A program made the translations under genes and the position numbers. A DNA stretch of 64,000 bases from Candidatus Gastranaerophilales bacterium (lineage in GTDB: Bacteria > Cyanobacteriota > Vampirovibrionia > Gastranaerophilales > Gastranaerophilaceae), in the NCBI GenBank assembly GCA_944323035.1, contig CALUQY010000010.1, forward strand, positions 21,502 through 85,501, in the 5' to 3' direction. Shown here one piece after another: positions 25,149-34,312 of the stretch. Below the pieces are notes generated by a model. The model was not told the DNA's origin. It searched no databases and saw only the letters and a program-made list of their open reading frames with translations. Every line of letters starts with the position of its first letter. The stretch's first letter is position 1.

Positions 25149-25523
25149 CTATAATAATTTCAGCAATTCAGGTACAAAGATAAGTATTCCAACGACAACC
25201 GAGATAAAAGACACAAAAAGAACTGCTCCGGCAGAAATGTCTTTAGCGAATTTCACAAGTCTGGAATACTTATTTTTATATAGCGCATCGACCGCAAATT
25301 CCAGTGCGGAATTAAGCATCTCCGCAAGCACAACCAGCGCAATGGTCAAAAGAAGTATAGAGAACTTCACTGTTCCGACATGCAGGATAAACCCCGCAAG
25401 TACAACCATAGCCGCAATAATCATGTGAACACGCAGATTTTTTTCTGCACGCAGCGCCAAATTAATTCCGTGACGGGCGTTTTCTATTTTGGCTTTGAAA
25501 CTTTGTGCTTTAAACTTTGTCAT
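25149..25523 (-). CDS. dgkA: diacylglycerol/undecaprenol kinase family protein
   Basis: 124 residues, three membrane helices, with the family's catalytic region LAEMLNSALEFAVDAL (Glu and Asn residues) and ending IFVPELLKLL. It phosphorylates a membrane lipid alcohol: undecaprenol in Gram-positive-type DgkA, diacylglycerol in enterobacteria. It overlaps ybeY by 14 bp; the ybeY-dgkA pairing is the conserved arrangement of Firmicutes and cyanobacteria, favouring the undecaprenol role. Confidence 0.92.
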   Translation of the reverse strand: MTKFKAQSFKAKIENARHGINLALRAEKNLRVHMIIAAMVVLAGFILHVGTVKFSILLLTIALVVLAEMLNSALEFAVDALYKNKYSRLVKFAKDISAGAVLFVSFISVVVGILIFVPELLKLL

Positions 25524-26016
25524 TACACAGCTCCTTTATCGCGTCAACCTGATGTTTGACAACAAAATTGTATTCTTCTTCCGTTTGATGATCAAACCCC
25601 AGCAGGTGCAAAATTCCGTGTGCAATAAGGAATTGCAGTTCATAGTCAAAGGTTTTGCCTTCTTCTAGCGCCATTTCTTCGACCTTATCCAGCGCGATAA
25701 CAATATCACCAAGAACAACTCGTTTATCTAAAATAAACCTGTCCTCGCTGTCGGCAAAAATCGCAAACGTTATGATGTCAGCGGGATAGTCCTTCTCTCG
25801 GTAAGTCTTGTTAAGTTCGTGCGTGTCCGCGGAATTTGTAAACGTAATATCAAAAAATACTTCCTCAAATTCTTCGCCTGCCAGGCAGCAAGTTGAAGAA
25901 ATTTCTTCGTGCGACATCAGATTATTGAAGAGTTTTTCCGCAGTTTGGCTCCACTGCTGAACATCTATTCCGTAATTCTCATTAACATTTTCGGTTAAGC
26001 AATCAACTTTTTTCAT
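25510..26016 (-). CDS. ybeY: endoribonuclease YbeY
   Basis: Zn-dependent RNase for 16S rRNA 3'-end maturation and ribosome quality control. The Zn-binding motif HGILHLLGFDH is intact (three His), with TYREKDYPADIITFA upstream as in the family. The ATG at 26016 lies within the end of the pgpH-like gene (14-bp overlap), so translation is probably coupled. The longer frame to 26064 would begin inside that gene without a ribosome site. Confidence 0.95.
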   Translation of the reverse strand: MKKVDCLTENVNENYGIDVQQWSQTAEKLFNNLMSHEEISSTCCLAGEEFEEVFFDITFTNSADTHELNKTYREKDYPADIITFAIFADSEDRFILDKRVVLGDIVIALDKVEEMALEEGKTFDYELQFLIAHGILHLLGFDHQTEEEYNFVVKHQVDAIKELCNDKV

Positions 26017-28135
26017 TATTTTTTTCTTTTTCTTCCAACTGTTTAATTTTCTTTTCAAGCTCATCGTCTTGATATTTAATCCTGTTGTGCTTCATGCCGC
26101 GCAGAATTCTGACAAAAGTTGCGGCGATAGTTTTGATATCAAGAAGAGTGAGCGGGCTGTCCGAAAGCTGGCCGTCGGTAATTCTATCCATAATAATTTT
26201 ATCAATAACCGCTTCCATTTCTTCCTGAGTCGGATTATCCATAGAGCGGACAGCGGATTCTACAGCATCTGCAAGCATAAGAATTGCAGTTTCTTTAGTG
26301 TTAGGTTTCGGCCCCGGATAACGGAATTGTTCCTCTTTAACGTTTTCAGCGCCTTCTTCTTTCAACGCCTGATTATAGAAGTAACTTGCCAGCCCCTGCC
26401 CGTGATGCTGGGTAATAAAATTTTGTATAACCTGCGGAAGCGAATATTCTTTTGCCAGCTCCAGACCGTCTTTCGGGTGCGCTGTTATAATCATTTTACT
26501 GATACGCGGAGTGAAATTATTATGCGGGTTTTCAATCTTGAAATACGATTGGTTTTCAACAAAGAAAAGCGGACGTTTTAATTTCCCGATATCGTGGTAT
26601 AAAGAGCCTACGCGTGCAAGAACAGGGTTTGCCCCGATAGCTTCAGCCGCTGCTTCGCAGAGATTTGCAACCATTAAGCTGTGGTGATACGTTCCCGGTG
26701 CATCAAATTGCAAACGTCTTAATAACGGCTGGTTCGCATCGCCAAGTTCCGAAAGCCCGTACGGCGTAATAATTTTGAAGGTGCTTTCCAAAATCGGCAG
26801 CGTTCCAAGAACGATAATCGAGCTTAAAACACCGTTGATAAGCAGGAATGTTATATTTTTCAAGATTAAGTAACTGCTTACATCAATAAGGCATTTTTCA
26901 AGCAGGAAAATACTTATCGCAATCAACACGCCTGCAATAGAAACAAAAAATCCGACCTTCAATAGATCCATACGTTTTGAATAACGAATTTTAGAAATCG
27001 CAATAGTCGAGATCATTGTTAGGAGAATAAATGTACACAAGAATGCCGAATTGTATTGAAACCCGAGAGTTAAAAGGGTTAACAGCACAGTTCCCGCAAC
27101 GAAAGCAATCCGCGGGCTGGTAAATATCGCCAGCACAAATACATAAGCCGGAATCGGCAGAATATAAGGCGATGTACCGGAGGGCAGCAGCATTGCAATA
27201 ATAACAACCAGAGTTGAGAGCGATGCGGAAACAGAAAGATAACGCGGCTCAAGAAACTGTTTTTCGAAAAATTTCATATAGCCAAGATAAATGAGCGTGC
27301 CAAGTGCAACAATAATAAACATTGCCACAAGCCCCTGAAAATTCAACTCATAAACGTTATACCCCGCCTGCCGCAGAGCATCGCGTTTAAGTTTTGTAAC
27401 GGGTTCGCCCTTGTAGACAATCAAATCCCCTTTCTGAAATTTCATTTCGTAAGGTTTAACAGTGCTTTGCGCATTCTGGCGTGCGATATTTGTTGCGAAC
27501 TCATCAACAACGAGGTTTGGAACAATAACCTGTTCCAGAATTGCCGTTATGATAGAAATTTGACGTTTGGAAATATCTCTTACGAGGTTTTGTTTAATAA
27601 TTCTTTCAACGTCATTATCGGCAAAATCACTTTCGGTAATCCCGACTTCTAAGACTTTTTCCAGTGTCTGGCTTGCTTTTGCAAAAGTTTCATTCAAGCT
27701 GTCATCGTCAGCTTTCAAAAGGAAATCCAGCACAAAATCTTTTCTGGAGTTAGGCAGGTCAAAAAAGACCTCTAATTTTTCGCGCTTTTGCGCGTCAGGA
27801 AGATTTTCAAATCTTATATTTTCAATAGAATTCTGCAGATTGTTGAAGTTAATTCTGACAAAGTTGTCCTCTGTAGGAGTCAAAATCGGCTCAACCTTAC
27901 CGGCGGCTTCTTTTTTCAACAGCTCGGTTCTTCGCGTGTCAATAACGGTAAGCGTTTTTTGCGCATAAATATCTTTCTGGCTTATGCCGTTTTTAACGGT
28001 GTTTTGAAAGAAGAAATTCTGCGAGGAGATAAGCGCCGTCAAAATAACAGTAAAAACGAAAAACGAGAAAGCTTTCACAAAGGATTGCGAGTGCAAAAAT
28101 CCCGTAAATTTTTCCAAATATAATTTAATATCCAT
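26003..28135 (-). CDS. pgpH: 7TMR-HD family cyclic-di-AMP phosphodiesterase (PgpH/YqfF type)
   Basis: 710 residues: an N-terminal membrane helix, an extracytoplasmic 7TMR-HDED domain (about 45-270), seven membrane helices (about 275-470) and a cytoplasmic HD domain with SLYHDIGKL and the further ligands ITAHPKDGLELA and ITQHHG. Members hydrolyse c-di-AMP. First gene of the pgpH-ybeY-dgkA operon. A charged Lys/Glu tail ends the protein and overlaps ybeY. Confidence 0.92.
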   Translation of the reverse strand: MDIKLYLEKFTGFLHSQSFVKAFSFFVFTVILTALISSQNFFFQNTVKNGISQKDIYAQKTLTVIDTRRTELLKKEAAGKVEPILTPTEDNFVRINFNNLQNSIENIRFENLPDAQKREKLEVFFDLPNSRKDFVLDFLLKADDDSLNETFAKASQTLEKVLEVGITESDFADNDVERIIKQNLVRDISKRQISIITAILEQVIVPNLVVDEFATNIARQNAQSTVKPYEMKFQKGDLIVYKGEPVTKLKRDALRQAGYNVYELNFQGLVAMFIIVALGTLIYLGYMKFFEKQFLEPRYLSVSASLSTLVVIIAMLLPSGTSPYILPIPAYVFVLAIFTSPRIAFVAGTVLLTLLTLGFQYNSAFLCTFILLTMISTIAISKIRYSKRMDLLKVGFFVSIAGVLIAISIFLLEKCLIDVSSYLILKNITFLLINGVLSSIIVLGTLPILESTFKIITPYGLSELGDANQPLLRRLQFDAPGTYHHSLMVANLCEAAAEAIGANPVLARVGSLYHDIGKLKRPLFFVENQSYFKIENPHNNFTPRISKMIITAHPKDGLELAKEYSLPQVIQNFITQHHGQGLASYFYNQALKEEGAENVKEEQFRYPGPKPNTKETAILMLADAVESAVRSMDNPTQEEMEAVIDKIIMDRITDGQLSDSPLTLLDIKTIAATFVRILRGMKHNRIKYQDDELEKKIKQLEEKEKNNEKS

Positions 28136-28320
28136 AAGTTACCTATGTTTTTTACTTATAAGATTATAATATATTATAAAAATTTTTCAACCCTGACGAA
28201 TTAAGCGTCATATCTAACGTTCCGACAATGCTGCAAGGAGCCCGCCCAAGTCCCGAAGCTTGTTGACTGGATCACCACGTCGCCCTAACGGGCTCCTCGT
28301 GATGACACACGCCACATATT

Positions 28321-28363
28321 GTCATTGCGAGCCGACGCAGTCGGCGTGGCAATCCAGAATGAC
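28321..28363. repeat. family B repeat copy (43 bp)
   Basis: gtcattgcgagccgacgcag...tggcaatccagaatgac, with GTCATT/AATGAC as terminal inverted repeats and CCGACGC/GCGTCGG-like pairing in the centre. Confidence 0.75.
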
Positions 28364-28370
28364 GTAAACT

Positions 28371-28465
28371 TTAATGTCATCCCGAATTTATTTCGGGATC
28401 TGGCCAGCGTTGCGTACTGCCGGTATCGCCGATGAGATTCCGCATCAAGTACGGAATGACATTAA
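28371..28465. repeat. 95-bp element with 10-bp terminal inverted repeats
   Basis: TTAATGTCAT at 28371-28380 is inverted as ATGACATTAA at 28456-28465. Inside, CCCGAA..TTCGGG forms a hairpin. A MITE-like or REP-like element related to family B. Confidence 0.7.
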
Positions 28466-28523
28466 AGGCAAGGTTCCTTTATTCTGTTACACATAAAAAC
28501 ATTTTTGTTAAATTGAAAAACAA

Positions 28524-28859
28524 TTATGACTTTGGAAGAGATAACAACAAATTCTTTATATGTTCTTTGGTTGTATAAGGTAAATCAATAATCAGTCGAA
28601 GAATTGCAAAATCAATAGCATCATACTTTACATTTTCCTCACGCAAAAAACCTAACAAATAGTCCGGTTCAATTCCACCTTTGGAGATAAGTGAACATAA
28701 CGTTGTTGCGTCCGGAAGATTTTTACCATTTTCAATATTAGAAAGACTCGGTTGTTCTAAACCAATAAGATTACAAAACTTTTCTTGTGAAAGATTCTTT
28801 TGATTTCTATAAGCTCGGATTCTTAAACCCAATTCAGTTTTGATTTGTGCTTCATCCAT
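28524..28859 (-). CDS. XRE-family HTH regulator, 111 aa
   Basis: N-terminal Cro/C1 domain (KNLSQEKFCNLIGLEQPSLS) followed by a C-terminal helical extension of about 45 residues. It is divergent from the nuclease gene at 28961; the shared region holds gcgcattataattat near 28931. Target unknown. Confidence 0.85.
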   Translation of the reverse strand: MDEAQIKTELGLRIRAYRNQKNLSQEKFCNLIGLEQPSLSNIENGKNLPDATTLCSLISKGGIEPDYLLGFLREENVKYDAIDFAILRLIIDLPYTTKEHIKNLLLSLPKS

Positions 28860-28960
28860 ATAATTATCTTAATAAAGAATATTAATTATGAGGATATACT
28901 CTGCCTTATAATATTGACTAATTATAATGTGCGCATTATAATTATTTCAAAGGAGAATGC

Positions 28961-29425
28961 ATGATTAAAATTCAATATAGCCTTATTGTATTATTACTCT
29001 TAATTGCACTTCCTGCGCTTGCGGACACGCGTACGCCCGTCGAAATAACCAAAATTACCGATGGCGACACCGTCGTAGCACAAATCGGCAACAATAAATT
29101 CAGGGTCAGGCTCATTGGCATTGACTGCTACGAAACATCTAACAACAACAGAGCTTACAATCAGGCGTACAAAAACAATTTATCAATAGATGAAGTTATT
29201 GACAATGGCTTAAACTCTAAACTTTATCTGGAAAAGCTCCATAACCAAAACAAAAACTCCCAGACCTTCTTAGATTTCAAAGGACTTGATATCTATAACA
29301 GGGTGCTGGGAGTTCTTTATTTTGGTAAAATTAATGTCAACGAAAGTTTAATGCAGCACGGAGGATGCAGGCGTATCCGGACTTTTCCGCCGGATAACAT
29401 GCCCCTTACGCACATTACTCAATAG
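28961..29425 (+). pseudogene. secreted thermonuclease (SNase-like), frameshifted at the 3' end
   Basis: A signal peptide (cleavage after ALA) precedes an SNase fold: ITDGDTVVAQ (Ca-binding Asp), FRVRLIGIDCYETS (catalytic Arg and Glu) and YNRVLGVLYFGKINVNESLM (second Arg). After GGC the frame diverges into RRIRTF and runs into the convergent pyk gene. Adding one base between 29369 and 29370 restores GGCMAYPDFSAG and a stop at 29395-29397 that no longer overlaps pyk. All catalytic residues lie before the shift, so activity may remain. Confidence 0.85.
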
Positions 29426-30839
29426 TTTTCAGCTTGATAAAGTTAGTCGTATGACCCGGGGTATATGGAACAACACCTGTCAAAATAACTTTATCACCTT
29501 TTTTCATTTTAAATTCTTTAATCAAAAGTGCATTTAACGCCTTCAAAGTTGAAAGGCTGATTTCTTGCTGCCAATCGTACTGGAACGGTATAACGTCACG
29601 GAAAAGATTCATCTGACGGCATACTTTATCGTTTTGCGCAAGCGCATAGATTGGAACACTAGGTTTCGCTTTACTCAAAAGCGCCGGAGTATAGCCCGTT
29701 GTTGTAAAGGTTACAAGCGCTTTAATCGGCAATGAATCCAGCATTGTAATCATTGCGTGGCACATTGCAAACGCTTCCTGATTATCAAATTCTTCCATTT
29801 TTCTTGAGTAGTAGTTATGTCTGATAACGTTGTTTTCTTCAAGGTTTTGTGAAATTTTTGACATCATTTTAACAGCTTCAACAGGGTATTTACCAACAGC
29901 GGTTTCGCCCGAAAGCATTATTGCATCAGCGCCGTCAAGAATTGCGTTTGCGACGTCAGAGGCTTCCGCACGGGTCGGAATAGGTTGTTCTATCATAGTT
30001 TCAAGCATTTGGGTCGCAACGATTACGACTTTATTTTTCGCATTACATTCTTTGATAAGTCGTTTTTGCGCTGCCGGAACTTTTTCTGCTGAAATTTCAA
30101 TACCCAAATCGCCGCGCGCTACCATTATACCTTCTGAATTTTTAATAATTTCATCAATATTTGCAAGCGCTTCCGGCTTTTCAATTTTAGAAATCAACGG
30201 AATTTGACCGCCGTACATTTCCATACAGTGTTTAGCTTTCAGAACATCTTCTCCTGTTCTTACAAAAGAGAGCGCCATATAATCAACTTTCCACTCAAGA
30301 CCTAGCTTAATATATTCAATGTCTTTCTTTGTAATCGCAGAAAGGCTAGCAGTTCTGCCCGGAAGATTTAAACCCTTGTTTGCTTTCAAAAGTCCGCCTC
30401 TTACAACAAGCGCATTAATAACCGTGCCGTCTGTAGAATTTACTCTCAATTCAAGTTTTCCGTCATCAAGATAAATTGTGTCGCCGCTTTTCACGTCGCG
30501 CGCAATGCCTTCGTAATCAACCGGTATAATATTATCTTTATATTCAGTTTCGTGACGAAGTTTAACGTTTTCGCCTTCGACAAGTTCTATAGGTGCTTCC
30601 AGTTTCGCAACTCTGATTTTAGGCCCTTGAAGGTCAAGAAGTATCGCAGTGTGGGTGCCTAATTTTGCTGAAACTTTTCTTACCATATCAATGGTTTCTT
30701 TGTGAGCTTCCGGCGTTGAGTGGGATGAGTTTACCCTGAACATGCTCGCACCGGCTTTAATTAATTCTTCAATTTTGTCTTCATTATTGACCGATGGCCC
30801 TAATGTAGCTACTATTTTTACTCCGCTTGATTTTAACAT
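29415..30839 (-). CDS. pyk: pyruvate kinase
   Basis: Last glycolytic step, phosphoenolpyruvate plus ADP to pyruvate plus ATP. 474 residues: KIVATLGPS start, MFRVNSSHS (substrate Arg/Asn), the active-site lysine in LISKIEKPEAL, metal site GIMVARGDLGIEI, AIMLSGETAVGKYPVEAV, and the C-terminal allosteric domain. No C-terminal PEP-utiliser extension. ATG with AAAGGA ahead. Monocistronic. Confidence 0.97.
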   Translation of the reverse strand: MLKSSGVKIVATLGPSVNNEDKIEELIKAGASMFRVNSSHSTPEAHKETIDMVRKVSAKLGTHTAILLDLQGPKIRVAKLEAPIELVEGENVKLRHETEYKDNIIPVDYEGIARDVKSGDTIYLDDGKLELRVNSTDGTVINALVVRGGLLKANKGLNLPGRTASLSAITKKDIEYIKLGLEWKVDYMALSFVRTGEDVLKAKHCMEMYGGQIPLISKIEKPEALANIDEIIKNSEGIMVARGDLGIEISAEKVPAAQKRLIKECNAKNKVVIVATQMLETMIEQPIPTRAEASDVANAILDGADAIMLSGETAVGKYPVEAVKMMSKISQNLEENNVIRHNYYSRKMEEFDNQEAFAMCHAMITMLDSLPIKALVTFTTTGYTPALLSKAKPSVPIYALAQNDKVCRQMNLFRDVIPFQYDWQQEISLSTLKALNALLIKEFKMKKGDKVILTGVVPYTPGHTTNFIKLKTIE

Positions 30840-30954
30840 ATATTCTAATTCCTTTTTTTAAATTAATAAGGGTAACAACAACCTATTCTATCACAACAAG
30901 GTTGCAGTGCAAGATGATTTATGTTAAAATTTTTATGTTGAAAAGGAGTTAGAT

Positions 30955-32022
30955 ATGAAAATTGGTAAAAGTATGACCGCCGTGGGCATTTGCGCCCTTA
31001 TTGGTACAAGTTTATTATGCAGCGGATTCAGGTTCCCGTTCTTTCACAGGGAAAAACCGGCTCCGGCAGCAACAACAACCGTAACGCAGGGGTATGAAAG
31101 TGTAAAAGATTCTGTATGGTGTGTAACTTTCCAGCTAGTCTGGAATGATTTAATGGACAAGTTCACGAACGGTAAACCCGTTCAGCTTGCAGGAGGCAAC
31201 CCGCCGATTGCGGACGAATTAAACAAAAAACTTTACACCTCGGACATTCTTTCACCGGACTCTTACTACAAAACTCAGGGTGAAATTAAACCTAAACTGA
31301 AAAAACAAATAGAAAAAGCTATCTATAAAAAATTCAAAGAAACCAGTGATGTACTTGATATGATAGACTGGCACGTTAAAGACGGATATCTTTTCTACGC
31401 AATGCTGAAAAAAGATTTCACCTTCCGCAATCCGTTTAACGTTCTTGCTGAAGAACCGTTTGCGGGTTCTGCCGAAAACGTTAAATATTTCGGCATCAAC
31501 AAGGATTCCGAGAAAAAACTCAAAGATAACGTTCAGGTTCTTTACTACAATGAAGGCGAATACGCCGTAAAACTTCTCACCAATGAAAACGAAGAAGTTA
31601 TACTTCTAAAATCCGACAAAACAGGGAATTTTACGGAGCTATATGACTATGTTAACTCTATCGCAAAACCTGAAAAAATGACAAAAAATGATGAGTTGAA
31701 AGTTCCGAATATTAATATCGACAAAACAATTTCCTACGATGAACTCTGTGAAAAAAGAATTCTCGGTACTAACAAAAAGATTACCAAAGCACTTCAAACA
31801 ATCAAATTCAAAATGGACAACAAGGGCGGAACTTTAAAAAGCGAAGCTGTGATAGGAATTATGCGCATGTCGCTGGCACCGGAAACCGGCCGTCATTTTG
31901 ACTTTAACCAGCCGTTCGTAATGTTTCTGAAAGAACAGGGCAAAGACAAACCGTATTTTGCCGCAAGAATTGATAATACTGAATTTTTAGAAAAAGGAGC
32001 AGAAGAAGATGTACAACATTAA
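30955..32022 (+). CDS. secreted protein of unknown family with serpin-like C-terminal signature
   Basis: 355 residues with an N-terminal signal peptide (about 1-25) and AAGGAG before the ATG. The final 110 residues resemble a serpin C-terminus: LKVPNINIDKTISYDEL, IKFKMDNKGGTLKSEAV at the hinge position, then HFDFNQPFVMFLKEQGKDK and PYFAARIDN, comparable to the F-x-x-[DN]-x-P-F serpin signature. The N-terminal two thirds are not convincingly serpin-like. Overlap of 14 bp with the SIMPL gene suggests an operon. The serpin link is tentative. Confidence 0.75.
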   Translation: MKIGKSMTAVGICALIGTSLLCSGFRFPFFHREKPAPAATTTVTQGYESVKDSVWCVTFQLVWNDLMDKFTNGKPVQLAGGNPPIADELNKKLYTSDILSPDSYYKTQGEIKPKLKKQIEKAIYKKFKETSDVLDMIDWHVKDGYLFYAMLKKDFTFRNPFNVLAEEPFAGSAENVKYFGINKDSEKKLKDNVQVLYYNEGEYAVKLLTNENEEVILLKSDKTGNFTELYDYVNSIAKPEKMTKNDELKVPNINIDKTISYDELCEKRILGTNKKITKALQTIKFKMDNKGGTLKSEAVIGIMRMSLAPETGRHFDFNQPFVMFLKEQGKDKPYFAARIDNTEFLEKGAEEDVQH

Positions 32023-32746
32023 AGACTATCAGGTAGTAATACTAGGTTTGTTAATTGCAGCAGGCGCAATACTTTCAACAACAATACTTTCAAATGCGGT
32101 CGTTGAATTCCAGAAACTGCAAAACCAGACAATCCGTGTAACAGGTTCGGCAAGCCAGAATGTAACTTCTGATTTTGCAACACTCGCTCTCAGAATTACG
32201 GCAAGAACTCCGGATTTGAAAAGCGGTTATGCAAAAATGGAAAACGATGCCAATATAATTAAAGACTTTCTGGTCAAAAACGGCATTGACGCAAGCACTA
32301 TTGACGTTTATCCGGTTGACAGCTACGAATACTACCGCAGAAACGGAGCATATTCTTCTAACGAAATTGAAGGATACAATGTTTCACGCTGGGTAAAAGT
32401 TTCCTCAAAAGATGTCAAAAAACTTGCGCAAATTTCAAAAGATGCCGGCTCGCTCGTAAACCAGAACGTCAATATCAATTTGAACAATGTTGAATATCTG
32501 GTTTCAAACCTTGATGATCTCAAAGTCAAAATGGTTGGCGAAGCAACCAAAAACGCTAAAGCACGCGCTGAAAGCATGGTTGCCGGCACAAACAGCAAAA
32601 TCGGCACAATGAACAGTGCAAGAATGGGCGTGTTTCAAATCGTTCCGGTAAATTCAACAGAAGTTTCGGACTATGGCATCAACGACACATCCTCTCTTGA
32701 AAAGAAAGTTATCTCAACTGTTAACGTAACATTTAATGTTAAATAG
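32009..32746 (+). CDS. SIMPL (DUF541) domain protein
   Basis: 245 residues; N-terminal signal anchor (VVILGLLIAAGAILSTTIL), then IRVTGSASQNVTSDFATLAL, the family's typical start, and KARAESMVAGTNSKIGTMN at the usual C-terminal position. SIMPL proteins are periplasmic or outer-envelope (e.g. BP26, YggE); linked to stress but not enzymatically defined. Translation is coupled to the upstream gene. Confidence 0.9.
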   Translation: MYNIKDYQVVILGLLIAAGAILSTTILSNAVVEFQKLQNQTIRVTGSASQNVTSDFATLALRITARTPDLKSGYAKMENDANIIKDFLVKNGIDASTIDVYPVDSYEYYRRNGAYSSNEIEGYNVSRWVKVSSKDVKKLAQISKDAGSLVNQNVNINLNNVEYLVSNLDDLKVKMVGEATKNAKARAESMVAGTNSKIGTMNSARMGVFQIVPVNSTEVSDYGINDTSSLEKKVISTVNVTFNVK

Positions 32747-32756
32747 GTGAGGCAAA

Positions 32757-33332
32757 ATGCAATCCGAACTTGCAAAGATTAAAGAAAAATGTCTGGCCTG
32801 CCGGAAGTGTCCGTTGTGTGAAACGCGTACAAACATAGTTTTCGGGGACGGTATTCCGAACCACAAGCTTGTTTTGATAGGCGAAGCACCCGGATACTGG
32901 GAAGATCAAAAAGGAAAACCTTTTGTCGGCAAAGCAGGTCAGCTTCTGGATAAGATTTTTGCATCTGTCGGACTTTCCCGCGAGCGAGATGTTTATATCT
33001 GCAATACGCTAAAATGTCGTCCGCCGGATAACCGTAATCCGCTTCCGGAAGAAAAAGATGCGTGCAGAGAATATCTTGATGCCCAGCTTGAAATTTTGCA
33101 GCCCAAAATTATTCTGCTTTGCGGAGGTGTTGCACTTCAGTCAATGCTTCCGCAATACAGCGGAATTACAAAAGTGAGAGGCAAATGGTTTGACGGGCCG
33201 TACGGTTCAAAAATGATGCCTATTTTCCACCCCTCCTATCTGCTGCGCAATGATTCGCGCGAAAAAGGCAGTCCTAAATGGCTCATGTGGCAGGATATTC
33301 AGGAAATTAAACGTCAGTATGATTTGTTATAA
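32757..33332 (+). CDS. family 4 uracil-DNA glycosylase
   Basis: Removes uracil from DNA after cytosine deamination. 191 residues with four Fe-S cysteines (CLACRKCPL, NTLKCRPP and the Cys at the end of PKIILLCGG), active-site motif GEAPGYWED, and the C-terminal motif HPSYLLRN. AGGTGAGG precedes the ATG. Third gene in line with the SIMPL gene, 10 bp apart. Confidence 0.93.
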   Translation: MQSELAKIKEKCLACRKCPLCETRTNIVFGDGIPNHKLVLIGEAPGYWEDQKGKPFVGKAGQLLDKIFASVGLSRERDVYICNTLKCRPPDNRNPLPEEKDACREYLDAQLEILQPKIILLCGGVALQSMLPQYSGITKVRGKWFDGPYGSKMMPIFHPSYLLRNDSREKGSPKWLMWQDIQEIKRQYDLL

Positions 33333-33345
33333 GACTGGTTTTTAA

Positions 33346-34248
33346 TTAATCCGCCTGCTTATTAGCATTTTCTTTAATCTTATATTTCAAATTGTTTTTG
33401 ACATCACTTAACGGCCCGTTATTCGGAGCTTTCAGAGTATGGTAATAGTTTTTTGCATAAACAACAGGAAATTGAACAATCCAGCCCGATTTCATCAAAA
33501 TCCCCGCAACATCCGCGCCGTGGTTAAGAACAAGTTCATCAATCGTTTGCTCATACGCCGGCGACATTGATGAAAAAATCTTCAGGAAATAATCACCTGC
33601 GCTCACAACACCGTAGCCGGTTGACGTTACCGGATTCGTTATAAGTTCTGTTACTTTAAAGTTTTCGGTATCCTCTTTAACCATTCTTATATTTTCAGGC
33701 AGCTCAAGAGTTTCACCGTGAAGCTGCTCTATTTCATACCATTTACCTTCATATTGAATTTTCATCAAAGTCGGTTTGGGCATATAAATATCATCAACAA
33801 CCGGTTCAAGAATAACTCTTCCGTCAAACCCGACAAGTCCGTATTTATAGTTTTTCCCGACCAGAAACATCTGCCCGAAAAGAAGATCTATTGAAGAATA
33901 TTTATGTTCAACAACAACATTTCCTTTCTCATCATAAAGCCCGTAAGTGCTGCCGTTGCCAAGTTTTACATAACGCCCTAAAAGTCTTTCGGCATTTTTA
34001 TATTTCGGAGAAATAAGGTATTCTCCGTTATCGTTCATAAGCCCGAATTTTGAACCTTTCTGTACAATCCAGCCGCCTTCACCAACCCGGATTAATTTTT
34101 TATAATCCGCCTCTGTTACAATTTGTCCGTCAAGCGTTTTCAGACCGAATTTTCCGTCCTCGGAATATGTCGTAACACCGCTTTCGATTGCCAGTGCCGA
34201 ACCGTTTAACAAAACCAAAAATAATAATGTTAAAAATACCTTTTTCAT
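33346..34248 (-). CDS. secreted WG-repeat protein
   Basis: Signal peptide (1-20, ending SALA) then four to five WG-type repeats of the form GxxGLxxxxGxxVxxxxY (KFGLKTLDGQIVTEADYKK, KFGLMNDNGEYLISPKYK, TYGLYDEKGNVVVEHKYS, KYGLVGFDGRVILEP). WG repeats are thought to mediate protein contact. A C-terminal domain of about 130 residues has no known family. Convergent with the glycosylase gene. Confidence 0.85.
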   Translation of the reverse strand: MKKVFLTLLFLVLLNGSALAIESGVTTYSEDGKFGLKTLDGQIVTEADYKKLIRVGEGGWIVQKGSKFGLMNDNGEYLISPKYKNAERLLGRYVKLGNGSTYGLYDEKGNVVVEHKYSSIDLLFGQMFLVGKNYKYGLVGFDGRVILEPVVDDIYMPKPTLMKIQYEGKWYEIEQLHGETLELPENIRMVKEDTENFKVTELITNPVTSTGYGVVSAGDYFLKIFSSMSPAYEQTIDELVLNHGADVAGILMKSGWIVQFPVVYAKNYYHTLKAPNNGPLSDVKNNLKYKIKENANKQAD

Positions 34249-34312
34249 AATACAATAATAGCATAAAATAAATTTATGGTATAATTTTCTTGTAGGGAAA
34301 CTAAGGGATATT

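Larger units (their letters stand above)
28136..28523. other. repeat-filled intergenic region
   Basis: It holds two palindromic elements described separately and other fragments such as ggagcccg...cgggctcc (about 28237-28297). No gene is seen. Confidence 0.6.
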
